A stretch of 64,000 bases of DNA from positions 2,595,501 to 2,659,500 of the forward strand of contig NC_010337.2 in the NCBI RefSeq assembly GCF_000019165.1, written 5' to 3'. Source of the stretch: Heliomicrobium modesticaldum Ice1. Lineage in GTDB: Bacteria; Bacillota; Desulfitobacteriia; Heliobacteriales; Heliobacteriaceae. Every line of letters begins with the position of its first letter. Position 1 is the first letter of the stretch. The position numbers and the translations under genes were made by a program. This document shows positions 37,237 through 46,929 of this stretch, in pieces. A model generated the notes under the pieces. That model searched no databases. It was not told the DNA's origin and saw nothing but the letters and a program-made list of their open reading frames with translations.

Positions 37237-37305
37237 AACGGCAGGCCGCGCTGCAAGGATTGTGCGCTGTTGCAAGTCATAGGCGGCAGAAACCCGGATT
37301 CTTCC

Positions 37306-39132
37306 TTACTTCTGCTCCGGCTGCAACACCATTTGCTGCATCCGACGCTCCCGGCGCTCTGCCGCGGTGCCATGGATGCGCATCCAGATCTGCTCCACAT
37401 TAGCAGGCAGCTTCTTGTCAGTGATGGACACGATGAAGATGACCGCGAAGGACAGCGGAACAGTGATCAAGACCGGGAAAGTCAGGGTACCCAGGGTGGC
37501 GAAGAAGGAGTCGGGGGCGACGGCTTTCGTCTCTTTCAGGATGTTCATGACGATGAAGAAGATGGCGCCGAAGCCACCGGAAAACATGCCGGCCAGCGCG
37601 CCTTTCTCGGTCGTCTTCTTCCACCAGATGGACGCCAAAAGCGTTGGGACGAAGGCGCTGGCTGAGACGGAGAAGGCCCAGGTGACCATCATGGCGATGA
37701 GCGCCGGATAAGCCTTGTCGAGACCAGCCGCCGGGATACCAAGTCCGACCAGCAAGGAGAGGGTCGCCATGCCGACAACGGCGATCTTGCCGACGAGAAC
37801 CCGTTTCCACTCCTCCGCATGGGGGTTGACGTAGTTTTCGTAGATGTCATGGCCCCAGGAAGCAGCCGAGGCCATCAGCAGACCGCCGATGGTGGAGAAC
37901 ATGGCGGCAAAGGCGCCGGCGGCCACATAACCGAGACCGAATTCACCGGCAAAGATCTTGCCCATGACCGGCATGACCTGGTCTGCCTTCAACAACAGCC
38001 CGTCTACAGTCAACTTCATCAATTCGGGATCTTTGGCCACCTCCGGCGGGATGATCTGACGAGCGATGGCGCCTACATACTGGCTCATCATGTAGAAGAG
38101 GGCGACGAAGCCCAACACCCAGACGGTCGTAAAGCGCGCCGACTTGCCCGAGGGGTTTGTGTAGTAGCGATTCATCACGTGGGGCAATCCAGCCGTACCG
38201 AGAACGAGTGCCAGCACCATGGAGAACTGGTCGAGGGCGCTGTAACGATGACCCGGTTCGTTGAACATCATCGCACGCTCAGGATGGAGCTTGTTCTTTT
38301 GCGGCACCAGGATGTTAACTTCAGCTGTGGGGTCACCTTTGTCCACAACCGCTTGGACCTTGGCAAACGCCTCGGGGGTCATGTTTTTCTGGTTGACATC
38401 GTAGAGCCGCTTGCCCGGTTCCCCTTCCATCAGCTTGGCGACAGTCACCTTGCCGGGGTTTAAAAGCGGTTTTTCCGAGTTCTTGGCTACCGAATCGGAG
38501 TATCCCACACCGTTGACGATACCCATGATGACAACCAGGATCATGGCGGTGAAGAGGACCCAAAACTGGATGAGCTGGTTCCATGTGGTGCCCTTCATCC
38601 CACCGAGAGCAACGTAGAGGGTCATGATCAGGACGACCACCCACACCCCAGTCGCATAAGGGCTAAGACCGAAGAGACCTTGACCGACCAGTACGTTCCA
38701 GGTGGTACCGGCGCCAACCATCTGCGGCGCCAAGTAGAAGATGGAAATCAACTGCACCATGACGACGCCGATGATCCGCGCCCGATGGCTCTGCCCGTAG
38801 CGGGCGAAGAGAAAGTCAGGTATCGTATATTCGCCAAAACGGCGAATCGGTGAAGCCATGAAGAGCACAACAGGAACGAAAGCGGCGCCGAAACCGGCAG
38901 CGAACCAAGCGCCGTCTAGACCGGAGGCATAGACGGCGGCGGCCACGCCAAGGAAAGAGGCGGCGCTGAAATAGTCGCCGCAGATGGCCGAGGCGTTGGT
39001 GAAAAAGCCAACCTTCCGCCCGGCCAGGTAAAAATCAGCCGTATTAGCTGTAGCCCGTTTCCCCATGATCGAAACGATGATCGTCGTCACGATGAGGGCG
39101 ATCACCATTCCGATGGCCCAGATGTTGATCAT
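37306..39132 (-). CDS. Sodium:solute symporter, acetate-permease (ActP-like) type
   Basis: A 608-residue polytopic protein of the SSS family with about 13 hydrophobic helices. Family landmarks are DFYLAGRKVGFFTNASAI near the N-terminus, the GDYFSAASFLG helix, and GTAGLPHVMNRYYTNP, typical of ActP-like carriers for short monocarboxylates. The insert between helices (about 205-285) is long and hydrophilic. It would take up acetate or a related acid with sodium. It overlaps the small-subunit gene by 4 bases. The LytS/LytT pair lies upstream on the same strand, as is common for regulators of carboxylate uptake. Confidence 0.9.
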   Translation of the reverse strand: MINIWAIGMVIALIVTTIIVSIMGKRATANTADFYLAGRKVGFFTNASAICGDYFSAASFLGVAAAVYASGLDGAWFAAGFGAAFVPVVLFMASPIRRFGEYTIPDFLFARYGQSHRARIIGVVMVQLISIFYLAPQMVGAGTTWNVLVGQGLFGLSPYATGVWVVVLIMTLYVALGGMKGTTWNQLIQFWVLFTAMILVVIMGIVNGVGYSDSVAKNSEKPLLNPGKVTVAKLMEGEPGKRLYDVNQKNMTPEAFAKVQAVVDKGDPTAEVNILVPQKNKLHPERAMMFNEPGHRYSALDQFSMVLALVLGTAGLPHVMNRYYTNPSGKSARFTTVWVLGFVALFYMMSQYVGAIARQIIPPEVAKDPELMKLTVDGLLLKADQVMPVMGKIFAGEFGLGYVAAGAFAAMFSTIGGLLMASAASWGHDIYENYVNPHAEEWKRVLVGKIAVVGMATLSLLVGLGIPAAGLDKAYPALIAMMVTWAFSVSASAFVPTLLASIWWKKTTEKGALAGMFSGGFGAIFFIVMNILKETKAVAPDSFFATLGTLTFPVLITVPLSFAVIFIVSITDKKLPANVEQIWMRIHGTAAERRERRMQQMVLQPEQK

Positions 39133-39482
39133 ATCGCCTTCACCGCCATCTTTTTATTTTCAGCCACCCGGCCCTCGACGCGCCGGCCCAGCAACTCATC
39201 TTCCAGTTTGTTCGCCTGCAACGTATAGGCAAGGCCGATCACAATGTAAAAAATGTGGTAGATAAAAGCTAAAACAAAATAATTAAGGGTCATGCCGCCA
39301 AAGATCGGCTTTCCGTACCAGGCGTCGGAAAAGAGACTGAGCGTCGGAATCGCCAATGTCACCAGGAAGAAGATGAAGCCATAAGTAAAACTCAGCTTCC
39401 GTTGCGCGCGGAAGATGCGTTCGACCTCTTCCGGGGTGTCAAAGTCGTCGTGGACCAGATGTTCGTCTTTTTTGCCCACCAT
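39129..39482 (-). CDS. Small membrane subunit of the symporter (DUF485-like)
   Basis: About 117 residues with two hydrophobic helices (roughly 35-55 and 70-92) and the pattern LNYFVLAFIYHIFYIVIGLAY then TLQANKLED, as in the small proteins that accompany ActP-like symporters. The ATG at 39482 follows AAGGAGG by 6 bases; an upstream TTG at 39488 is less likely. The stop overlaps the symporter start, so the pair is translationally coupled. Confidence 0.82.
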   Translation of the reverse strand: MVGKKDEHLVHDDFDTPEEVERIFRAQRKLSFTYGFIFFLVTLAIPTLSLFSDAWYGKPIFGGMTLNYFVLAFIYHIFYIVIGLAYTLQANKLEDELLGRRVEGRVAENKKMAVKAI

Positions 39483-39906
39483 CGGCAACCTCCTTTTTGT
39501 CTGTCATCGTTCTGCCGGAAAAGTCCGACTACCGCTCGCGAGTGCGGCTTCTGGTTTCCAGTCCACGTTCGCCGGCTGATCCGGCCATCTGTAACCTGTC
39601 ATCATCGGCTGACCGGACTCGTCGGGGGTCGACCCCACCTCAGGAATCATCGACGCCGCCTCACAGGGCTTTCTAGGCCGAAGTTCGTTCCCTCCTTTCT
39701 CCTCGGGCGGCGCGTTTGGTCTTATGGTATGCTATTTTTCTGAATATTTCAAATAGTATTTTAATTTTTTGTTTAACTGGTCGATTTTCCTATCTGAAGT
39801 GCATGGGAAGCGGTTTCAACGGCAAACGGCGAAGCGCCGCTCGCCTCGCCGTTTGTATGCGCCTTTTGGCTCCCTCTCAAAAGGACTCTTTTGGGAAGGC
39901 AGGAGA
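39483..39906. other. Intergenic region between symporter operon and response regulator
   Basis: About 420 bases. Both flanking operons are on the minus strand, so it should hold the symporter promoter. An AT-rich tract (39720-39790) and several CCGGC/GCCGG-type inverted repeats are present, and CAAACGGCGA pairs with TCGCCGTTTG at 39831-39862. No clean T-run terminator and no reading frame with a ribosome-binding site. Confidence 0.4.
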
Positions 39907-40623
39907 TTACCCGTTCAGGCGCTGCAACACATTTTTGGCAGCGGACCGGCTGACAGGAAGTTTGGTCCCGCCTATCCCCTTGAGGATGATGTTATAGGTC
40001 CCGTTCTGCCATGGCTCGATCTCGTCCACATAGTCGAGGTTGACAAGGAAGCTGCGATGGCAGCGTACGAAAGGATGACCGGACAGCTTATCCTGCAACT
40101 CCTGCATGGTCAACCGCGTCTCAAAACGTCCGCGATCACAATAAATGACCACCCGCCGTTCCTCTTTCTCGGCGTAATAGATCCGCTCCGGTTTGACGAC
40201 GATCAGCTTGTCGCCCTCTTCCAGGAGGATGTTGCTGATGGGCGTCTTCGGAGGGGCCGACTCTTGCAACCGTTGCCGCGCTCGCTGCAAGGACTCAAAC
40301 AATCGCTCCTCATCAACAGGTTTGAGCAGGTAGTCGAGGGCGCGCAGACCAAAAGCCTCCACGGCGTACTGTTCATAGGCCGTCGTGAAGATGATCAGCG
40401 GCGGCGCACTCGCCTCGGCCAGTTGACGGACCGCCTCGACGCCGTTTAATTCAGGCATCTCAATGTCGAGAAAGATAAGCTGCGGCTGATGTTCCTTCTG
40501 GAGGCGCAGGAGTTCCTTGCCATTGCGAGCGCTCGGGCAGAGCTCCACATCCTCCGCCTGCCTTAGGAGATACTCCAATTCCTCACGAGACAGTGGTTCG
40601 TCTTCAGCGATCATCACTTTCAT
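39907..40623 (-). CDS. LytTR-family response regulator
   Basis: The 238-residue protein has a receiver domain (AEDEPLSREELEYLL, phospho-Asp in IFLDIEMPELNG, Lys in YLLKPVDEERL) and a LytTR DNA-binding domain (RIYYAEKEERRVVIY, LSGHPFVRCHRSFLVNLDYV). It is phosphorylated by the kinase encoded just upstream, with which it overlaps by 20 bases. Its likely target is the symporter operon directly downstream, by analogy with LytST/YpdAB-type systems that switch on carboxylate transport. Confidence 0.94.
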   Translation of the reverse strand: MKVMIAEDEPLSREELEYLLRQAEDVELCPSARNGKELLRLQKEHQPQLIFLDIEMPELNGVEAVRQLAEASAPPLIIFTTAYEQYAVEAFGLRALDYLLKPVDEERLFESLQRARQRLQESAPPKTPISNILLEEGDKLIVVKPERIYYAEKEERRVVIYCDRGRFETRLTMQELQDKLSGHPFVRCHRSFLVNLDYVDEIEPWQNGTYNIILKGIGGTKLPVSRSAAKNVLQRLNG

Positions 40624-42391
40624 CGTTCACAACCTCCTCCTTCGGTTCCGGCAGGAAGAAACGGACTTCACAACCGCCCTCAGCCAGATTCGAGAAAACC
40701 AGTTGTGATTCTCCCCCCAGCAAAGAAGTCAAACGCTGGCTCACGTTGTGGACGCCGATTCCGTTGCCCTTCTGGCTGGGTAGTTGCTGGCGAGCGATCC
40801 GGTTGAGCAAGGATTCGGGGATCCCCGACCCGTTGTCAGTAACTCGGACCTGAACGCCGTTCCCATCACGAGCGATCGACAAGACGATCGATCCGCCTTC
40901 AGAGATATCCTTCAACCCATGCTGAATGCTGTTTTCGACGAGGGGCTGAAGTGTGGAAGGCGGAATGCGGAAATTGTTCAAGCCAGGTTCCACCTCCAAC
41001 CGGATTGTCAGCCGATCAGCAAAGCGAAGCTGGACAATATCGATGTACGCCCTTAAGTGGCGCAGTTCCTCTTCCAGGGAGACAAGGGGCATCTCCATCA
41101 TCTTCAGGTTCATGCGCATGAAATCGGCGAGTTGAACCATCATCTTGCGCGCCAGGCTCGGGTTTGTCCGGATCAGTGACACAATGGCATTGAGCGAATT
41201 GAAGAGGAAGTGAGGGTTGATCTGGGCTTGCAGCATTCGCAGTTCAGCGTCTTTGAGCAGCAGGCTCTTTTTTTCCGTCTCTAAGAGGCTGAGCTGGTAT
41301 GAGATGAGTTTGCCCAAGCCCTGGGCCAGGCCGATCTCATAGGGCCGAATATCCTGGGATCGGTAAAAATAAAGCTTGAGCAGGCCGATCACCTGACCGG
41401 AGCAGCTGAAGGGGATGACGATAGCGGCCCGAAGGATTTTGTCCAGGTAGGAGTGCTTGTAAGGTTCATGGCGGTAAACAACCTGAAGCTTACCTGTTTC
41501 AAGGGCCTTTAATGAACCTTTCGTGTGAACAAGCCGCCCCGGGGGATACTCCTCCTCGCCAATGCCCACATGGACGAGGACGGATTTGTTGTCTGTGATC
41601 GTGACGGCTAAGGTCTTCAGCTCGGTCATGAAAACCTCGGCGATGGCCCGCCCCGTATCGGCGTTCAGCCCCTGCTGAAGTTGGGATAGGGTGAACTCGC
41701 TCAGCTTGAGCGCTCTTTCCGTCTCCAGGGCCACCTCCTCTACCTCCCGCGAGACTGTGCGAAGCATCTCCATGAAGACGGCGGCGGCCAAGGCGTTTAC
41801 GATAGCAGAAGGCAGCACGGTCCCTTCCAGAAAGCGTACAGGCCCATCGTCTGGATGCAAGTGGGTCACCAGGGCGCCGCCGGCCAGCAGGGTGACGAAG
41901 AAGGCCACGACGAAGGCCCATCGCCCCGACAGGAGCGATTCTCCGCTGCGCTGCACCAACCACCCTGTCAACAGACCCGTCAAAACCATTGTAATGGCGT
42001 TGATCTCCGCCGCCATTCCGCCGAGGGTAAGCAGATGCATCCCGGCAATTGCCCCGACAGCAAGTCCGACGGGCAAGCCGCCGACGAGCCCCCCGCCGAT
42101 GACGCTCATCCCTGCCAAAGTGACTACCGCCTGATCGGCCTGCACAGGAGCAAGGGGCACGTTGCTCAATACAGGCGCCGACGACAAAGCAGAGCCGGCT
42201 GTGATGACGGCGCTCGCCTGGGTCCCTGCCACTGCCAGCAGCCCGAACCAGAGGATGAGATGAGCTTTCCGCTTTCCGACCAGCGGGCGCTGGATGAGGG
42301 AGCGAAAAAAGGGCAGACGGAGAAAGAGAAAGAGCACAACGAGCAGAAGTGCCACCCTTTGGAGCAGGAAAAAGCTTAGGGCGATGTTCAG
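40604..42391 (-). CDS. LytS-type sensor histidine kinase
   Basis: N-terminal membrane sensor with about six helices of the 5TM-LYT type, containing the GGLVGGLPVGLAVGAIAGMHLL loop. A GAF-like region (about 225-350) follows, then a His_kinase domain with NPHFLFNSLNAIVS and an ATPase domain with PLVENSIQHGLK and DNGSGIP. I place the start at a CTG at 42391, preceded by GGGAGGGGAGGA. The frame is closed by a stop just upstream and contains no ATG. From there the protein reads NIALSFFLLQRVALLL, the usual LytS beginning. A GTG at 42355 would remove most of the first helix. It signals to the LytTR regulator. Confidence 0.9.
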   Translation of the reverse strand: MNIALSFFLLQRVALLLVVLFLFLRLPFFRSLIQRPLVGKRKAHLILWFGLLAVAGTQASAVITAGSALSSAPVLSNVPLAPVQADQAVVTLAGMSVIGGGLVGGLPVGLAVGAIAGMHLLTLGGMAAEINAITMVLTGLLTGWLVQRSGESLLSGRWAFVVAFFVTLLAGGALVTHLHPDDGPVRFLEGTVLPSAIVNALAAAVFMEMLRTVSREVEEVALETERALKLSEFTLSQLQQGLNADTGRAIAEVFMTELKTLAVTITDNKSVLVHVGIGEEEYPPGRLVHTKGSLKALETGKLQVVYRHEPYKHSYLDKILRAAIVIPFSCSGQVIGLLKLYFYRSQDIRPYEIGLAQGLGKLISYQLSLLETEKKSLLLKDAELRMLQAQINPHFLFNSLNAIVSLIRTNPSLARKMMVQLADFMRMNLKMMEMPLVSLEEELRHLRAYIDIVQLRFADRLTIRLEVEPGLNNFRIPPSTLQPLVENSIQHGLKDISEGGSIVLSIARDGNGVQVRVTDNGSGIPESLLNRIARQQLPSQKGNGIGVHNVSQRLTSLLGGESQLVFSNLAEGGCEVRFFLPEPKEEVVNDESDDR

Positions 42392-42646
42392 GTCCTCCCC
42401 TCCCGTTCAATACTGAAGCCATGCGCTTTGACAGGCGTAACGACAAAAAGACTGATTGTTTTTCACCGTTCTGTCTTGGCTTTTTCTCCATAACGGCAGC
42501 GTCTTCCTTCTAAAGAACGCCATAGATGAGCGGTGGATGGGTTGGTATTATTTTGCAGACGTTGCCCTTTCAAAGACACCAACAGTAACCGATTCCATAG
42601 TTTGCCATAACCTGTTGGTAGAAACCACGAAAGGAGGTCGTTTCAG

Positions 42647-42769
42647 ATGGGCGGTTCTTACGGCTTCTTCGGTTCCGGTTTTGGGGTCGTGGCCGGTCTT
42701 GTCATCGCACTGATCATCATTGGCGCCTTCTATCCCCATATCGTCGGCTTCGGTTACAGCGGCGACTAA
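42647..42769 (+). CDS. Tiny hydrophobic glycine-rich peptide, YjcZ-like, 40 residues
   Basis: A short ORF with a perfect AAAGGAGG ribosome-binding site 8 bases before the ATG. The product starts MGGSYGFFGSGFGVV and has one hydrophobic helix (about 12-28). It resembles the YjcZ/spore-coat type mini-proteins of spore formers. A second one follows 40 bases later, and both precede a terminator at 42967-43003. Confidence 0.65.
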   Translation: MGGSYGFFGSGFGVVAGLVIALIIIGAFYPHIVGFGYSGD

Positions 42770-42809
42770 TCTTTCTTTGCCCGATTTCTGATGAAAGGGG
42801 GTTCCTTTT

Positions 42810-42941
42810 ATGGGCAGCTCTTGCGGTTGCGGGACCGGCGGCTATTACTTCGGCAATAGCATCGTCGCCCTGGCCATCTTGATCATCATCATCGCCATCC
42901 TCGGCACAGGTTTCGGTTTCGGATACGGTTACGGCTGTTAA
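42810..42941 (+). CDS. Tiny hydrophobic glycine/tyrosine/cysteine-rich peptide, YjcZ-like, 43 residues
   Basis: Starts MGSSCGCGTGGYYFGN, has one helix of Ile/Leu/Ala (about 17-31), and ends GFGYGYGC. AAAGGGGG lies 8 bases before the ATG. It forms a pair with the peptide gene just upstream, from which it differs by its three Cys. Likely membrane-associated, perhaps sporulation-linked. Confidence 0.65.
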   Translation: MGSSCGCGTGGYYFGNSIVALAILIIIIAILGTGFGFGYGYGC

Positions 42942-42966
42942 GACTGAGCTTCTCACGTAAGGGATC

Positions 42967-43003
42967 AAAAAACCCGCCTGCTGCGCAACAGGCGGGTTTT
43001 CTA
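42967..43003. terminator. Bidirectional terminator between the tiny peptides and gntP
   Basis: AAAACCCGCCTG pairs with CAGGCGGGTTTT over a 7-base loop. It serves the plus-strand peptide pair and the minus-strand gntP operon. Confidence 0.9.
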
Positions 43004-43040
43004 GTTCGGTCGTTCCGATTCATTTTCCTTCGCTGCTCGG

Positions 43041-44426
43041 TCAACCGAAGAGGGCATTGGCGATCAGCAGCGTCGCCAACGACGTGACCCAGGCGATGGT
43101 CGTCGGGACGGACCAAACTTTCAACTGCTCCTTCGTGTCTTCGATACCGAGCATGCGGTTAACAACCCAGTACAAGCTGTCATTGAAATAGGAGAAGACG
43201 AAGGCGCCCATAGAGGCCGATTGGGCCGCAAAAACCGGGTTGACGCCAAGATTCGCCAGGATCGGGGCGCTGATAGAGGCGGCGGTGATCATGGCCACAG
43301 TGCCGCTGCCCTGGATCAGGCGCACCAAGGTGGCGATGACGAAGGGGAGCAAGATGGCCGGCAACGCCGTTCCGGCGATCAGTTTGGCCAGATAATCGCC
43401 GGCGCCGCTGTCGCGGAGGACCTGACCGAGGGCGCCGCCACCGCCGGTGACGAGGATGATGATGCCAGCCGAGGTGACACCTTCCTCCATACGCTTGAGC
43501 ACATCTTTTTTGTCATCCTTGCCGGCAAGACCGTAAATGGAGATGAGCAGTGCGATAGCCGTAGCGATGATGGGGGTTCCCAGAAAGATGAAGGTCTCGG
43601 CGATGGGGCCAGTCGCTTTCATGGCCGATAGGACCGTGTTAGCTAGAATCAGCAGAACCGGAACGACGATGGGCGCAAAAGAGATGGTAGCCGAGGGAAG
43701 CTTTTTCTGTTCTTTTGATTGCATCCAGTCGTCGTAGGCCGCCTGGATTTGGGGACGTTCCCAGCCCATGCCTGTTTCGTCGGGCAGTTGGTAGATGCGT
43801 TTGCCCAGCCACTTGGCGTAAAGGACACCGGTGATCAGGACAGGGATGGCGAAAAGGATCCCCCACAGGATCATGGCGCCCAGATCGGCTTTGAAGATAC
43901 CGGCGGTGCCGAGGGGACCCGGTGTAGGCGGGACAAGATGGTGAGTGGCGACGAGGCCGACAGCCAAGGCGACACCAAGGGAGACAGCCGATTTTTTTGT
44001 TTTCCGGGATAAGGCTTTGACGAGGGGCATGAGGATGACAAAGCCGGAGTCGACAAAAATGGGGATGGAGACGACGTACCCAGTCAAGGCCAACGCCCAT
44101 TCCTCTTTTCTCTTACCGAGGTACTTGAGGAAGGTGTAAGCCATTTTCTCAGCAGCGCCAGAAACCTCTAAGATGCGTCCCATCATGACGCCAAAGCCGA
44201 TGACGATGCCGATGCTCCCCAGCGTGCTGCCAAAACCGTTGGAAATCGACTTGGCCACAGCTGGCGTGGCCATCCCGCCGACGATGCCGGTGACAGAAGC
44301 GGCGATGATCAGCGCGAGAAAAGCATGGACCTTGGTGCGCAAAACGAAAAAAATGAGCAAAAAGACGCCGAGAGCGAGCCCAATGAGCATTTGGGAACCT
44401 GATACAGTGGCGGCTGCAGGTTGCAT
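43041..44426 (-). CDS. gntP: Gluconate/sugar-acid:proton symporter, GntP family
   Basis: The 461-residue polytopic protein has 12-14 hydrophobic segments and GntP landmarks: PGPLGTAGIFKADLG after HHLVPPTP, the KKDVLKRMEEGV loop, GGGGALGQVLRDSG, and VRLIQGSGTVAMITAA. GGAGG precedes the ATG. It is the last gene of a minus-strand operon with pdxA-like and dtnK-like genes, so its substrate is probably a four-carbon sugar acid such as threonate or erythronate. Confidence 0.92.
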   Translation of the reverse strand: MQPAAATVSGSQMLIGLALGVFLLIFFVLRTKVHAFLALIIAASVTGIVGGMATPAVAKSISNGFGSTLGSIGIVIGFGVMMGRILEVSGAAEKMAYTFLKYLGKRKEEWALALTGYVVSIPIFVDSGFVILMPLVKALSRKTKKSAVSLGVALAVGLVATHHLVPPTPGPLGTAGIFKADLGAMILWGILFAIPVLITGVLYAKWLGKRIYQLPDETGMGWERPQIQAAYDDWMQSKEQKKLPSATISFAPIVVPVLLILANTVLSAMKATGPIAETFIFLGTPIIATAIALLISIYGLAGKDDKKDVLKRMEEGVTSAGIIILVTGGGGALGQVLRDSGAGDYLAKLIAGTALPAILLPFVIATLVRLIQGSGTVAMITAASISAPILANLGVNPVFAAQSASMGAFVFSYFNDSLYWVVNRMLGIEDTKEQLKVWSVPTTIAWVTSLATLLIANALFG

Positions 44427-44493
44427 GATGTTGCGCCTCCTTTTTTGAAAAAGTGGTGATTAGTGCACTATTCGGCATGAAATCTCCCGGAGT

Positions 44494-44521
44494 TTCCTCC
44501 CCCAACGTGTTGGGGAGGATA
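44494..44521 (-). other. Strong hairpin between pdxA-like gene and gntP
   Basis: CCTCCCCCAA pairs with TTGGGGGAGG-like bases (TCCTCCCCCAACGTGTTGGGGAGGA). There is no T-run on the minus strand, so it may be an mRNA-stability or attenuation element that sets gntP level relative to the enzymes. Confidence 0.45.
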
Positions 44522-44541
44522 CGTTCCTATTCATCTAACTG

Positions 44542-45543
<1,002 letters not shown>

Positions 45544-45555
45544 AAGACTCTCTCC

Positions 45556-46875
45556 TTACTCGGCTGGATAGGTTTCATTAGAGATCTTCGTCAACAGATA
45601 ATCGACACAGGTGCAGGCGGCGTCGCTGTTGCCCACCAATCCTCCCTTGGTGATGATCGGCGTCTGATGGAAAGCGCCGCCGATGAGCCTCCCATAAGCG
45701 GCCAAGGGGACAACTTCATCTTTGACCTCGACGCCACTCGCCGCCAAGGCTTGGCAGACGGCGACGGTCACATCGCCGCCGCTGGTGTATAAACCTCCCA
45801 CCTCCCCGTGGCTGACTTGGAGGACCCGGCGAGCTATCGCAGCCAAACCGTCAGCGATGCGCGAGGCGATCTCTTCTTCGCTGATCATGTATGCCAAGGC
45901 GACCGAAGCGAGATCGAGGACTTGTCCCGCCTCTTCAACGGTGCGCACGCCAAGCACCTGGTGATCATCGAGGTGGTCCAGCACTTCGCCGGAGACCCGC
46001 TCGATCTCCTCAGCGTTGCGCCAAGGGTCGATCAAGGCATGGACATCGACGGTGGTAAAACAGGTGGAGTAGGCGTTTTCGACAGCTTTCAACTGCTGGC
46101 GTGTTAAAGCAGTGACGCTGCCGACCACCATCAGCACCTTCTTCCCTCTCCCCTGCTTGGGCTTTGGCAGCACATAAGCGGCGAGCGCTTCCGTGAAAGG
46201 GCCGGGATCGACGGCGACGACGGAGAGTCCTGAGAGGTAAGCCCCGTGGGCGATGGTGTCCAGATCCTTTTGGGTGGCGGCGTCCATGACGACGATACGC
46301 TTGCCCGCCTCTTTTTGCGCTCCGAGGGCTTCCATCACGGCAGTGCTGCCCTGCAATACTGTGGCCAAGGGGATAAATCCCACAGAATGCTTCGACTGGG
46401 CGGCGACGATATCGGCGACAAGGGTCTGATGGACAGGCGTCTTTGGATCACGGGCCACATCGGTCTGTTCGAGGGGAATCGAGTGGACGAGGAGGTAGCC
46501 GCCGACGGTGATCCTCCCGGAAGTCGGAAAGGCGGCGACGACTACAGCCAGGCTGTCCGGCCCGAGCACATCCAGCATGGCGTCTATCTCCGGCCCGAGA
46601 TTTCCGCGCAAGGTGCTGTCGATGCGTTTCGTAAACAAGCCCGGTTTGTTTCCCAACATTGCCCTGGCGGCTTCCGCCACGCGACGGTAGGCCTCCTCGG
46701 GAGCCACGGCTCGGCTGTCGGTCGTGATGGAGATGACATCAAAGCGATTGCCGTTTTCGAGCGGATCCTGCGGGAGTTGCAAAAAAGTGGCCGTCTTGTA
46801 GCCCTTGCGGGCTAGGAGGACACCAGTGGCATTAGCCCCGGTCAGATCGTCGGCGATGATGACCACGTTGCTCAT
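45556..46875 (-). CDS. dtnK: Four-carbon acid sugar kinase (DUF1537; D-threonate/erythronate kinase type)
   Basis: The 439-residue kinase has the DUF1537 N-terminal domain (VIIADDLTGANATGVLLARKG, KRIDSTLRGNLGPEID) and C-terminal nucleotide-binding domain (GGLYTSGGDVTVAVCQALAASG, KGGLVGNSDA). It phosphorylates a four-carbon sugar acid at O4, providing the substrate for the PdxA2-type dehydrogenase downstream. The ATG at 46875 has AAGGA at proper spacing; the one at 46881 is too close. It is the first enzyme gene of the operon, 54 bases after the DeoR regulator. Confidence 0.9.
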   Translation of the reverse strand: MSNVVIIADDLTGANATGVLLARKGYKTATFLQLPQDPLENGNRFDVISITTDSRAVAPEEAYRRVAEAARAMLGNKPGLFTKRIDSTLRGNLGPEIDAMLDVLGPDSLAVVVAAFPTSGRITVGGYLLVHSIPLEQTDVARDPKTPVHQTLVADIVAAQSKHSVGFIPLATVLQGSTAVMEALGAQKEAGKRIVVMDAATQKDLDTIAHGAYLSGLSVVAVDPGPFTEALAAYVLPKPKQGRGKKVLMVVGSVTALTRQQLKAVENAYSTCFTTVDVHALIDPWRNAEEIERVSGEVLDHLDDHQVLGVRTVEEAGQVLDLASVALAYMISEEEIASRIADGLAAIARRVLQVSHGEVGGLYTSGGDVTVAVCQALAASGVEVKDEVVPLAAYGRLIGGAFHQTPIITKGGLVGNSDAACTCVDYLLTKISNETYPAE

Positions 46876-46929
46876 AGACATCCTTCTTTCGAGGTTGAAA
46901 TGATTCGTCTGGTAAAAATCGACCTGTTC

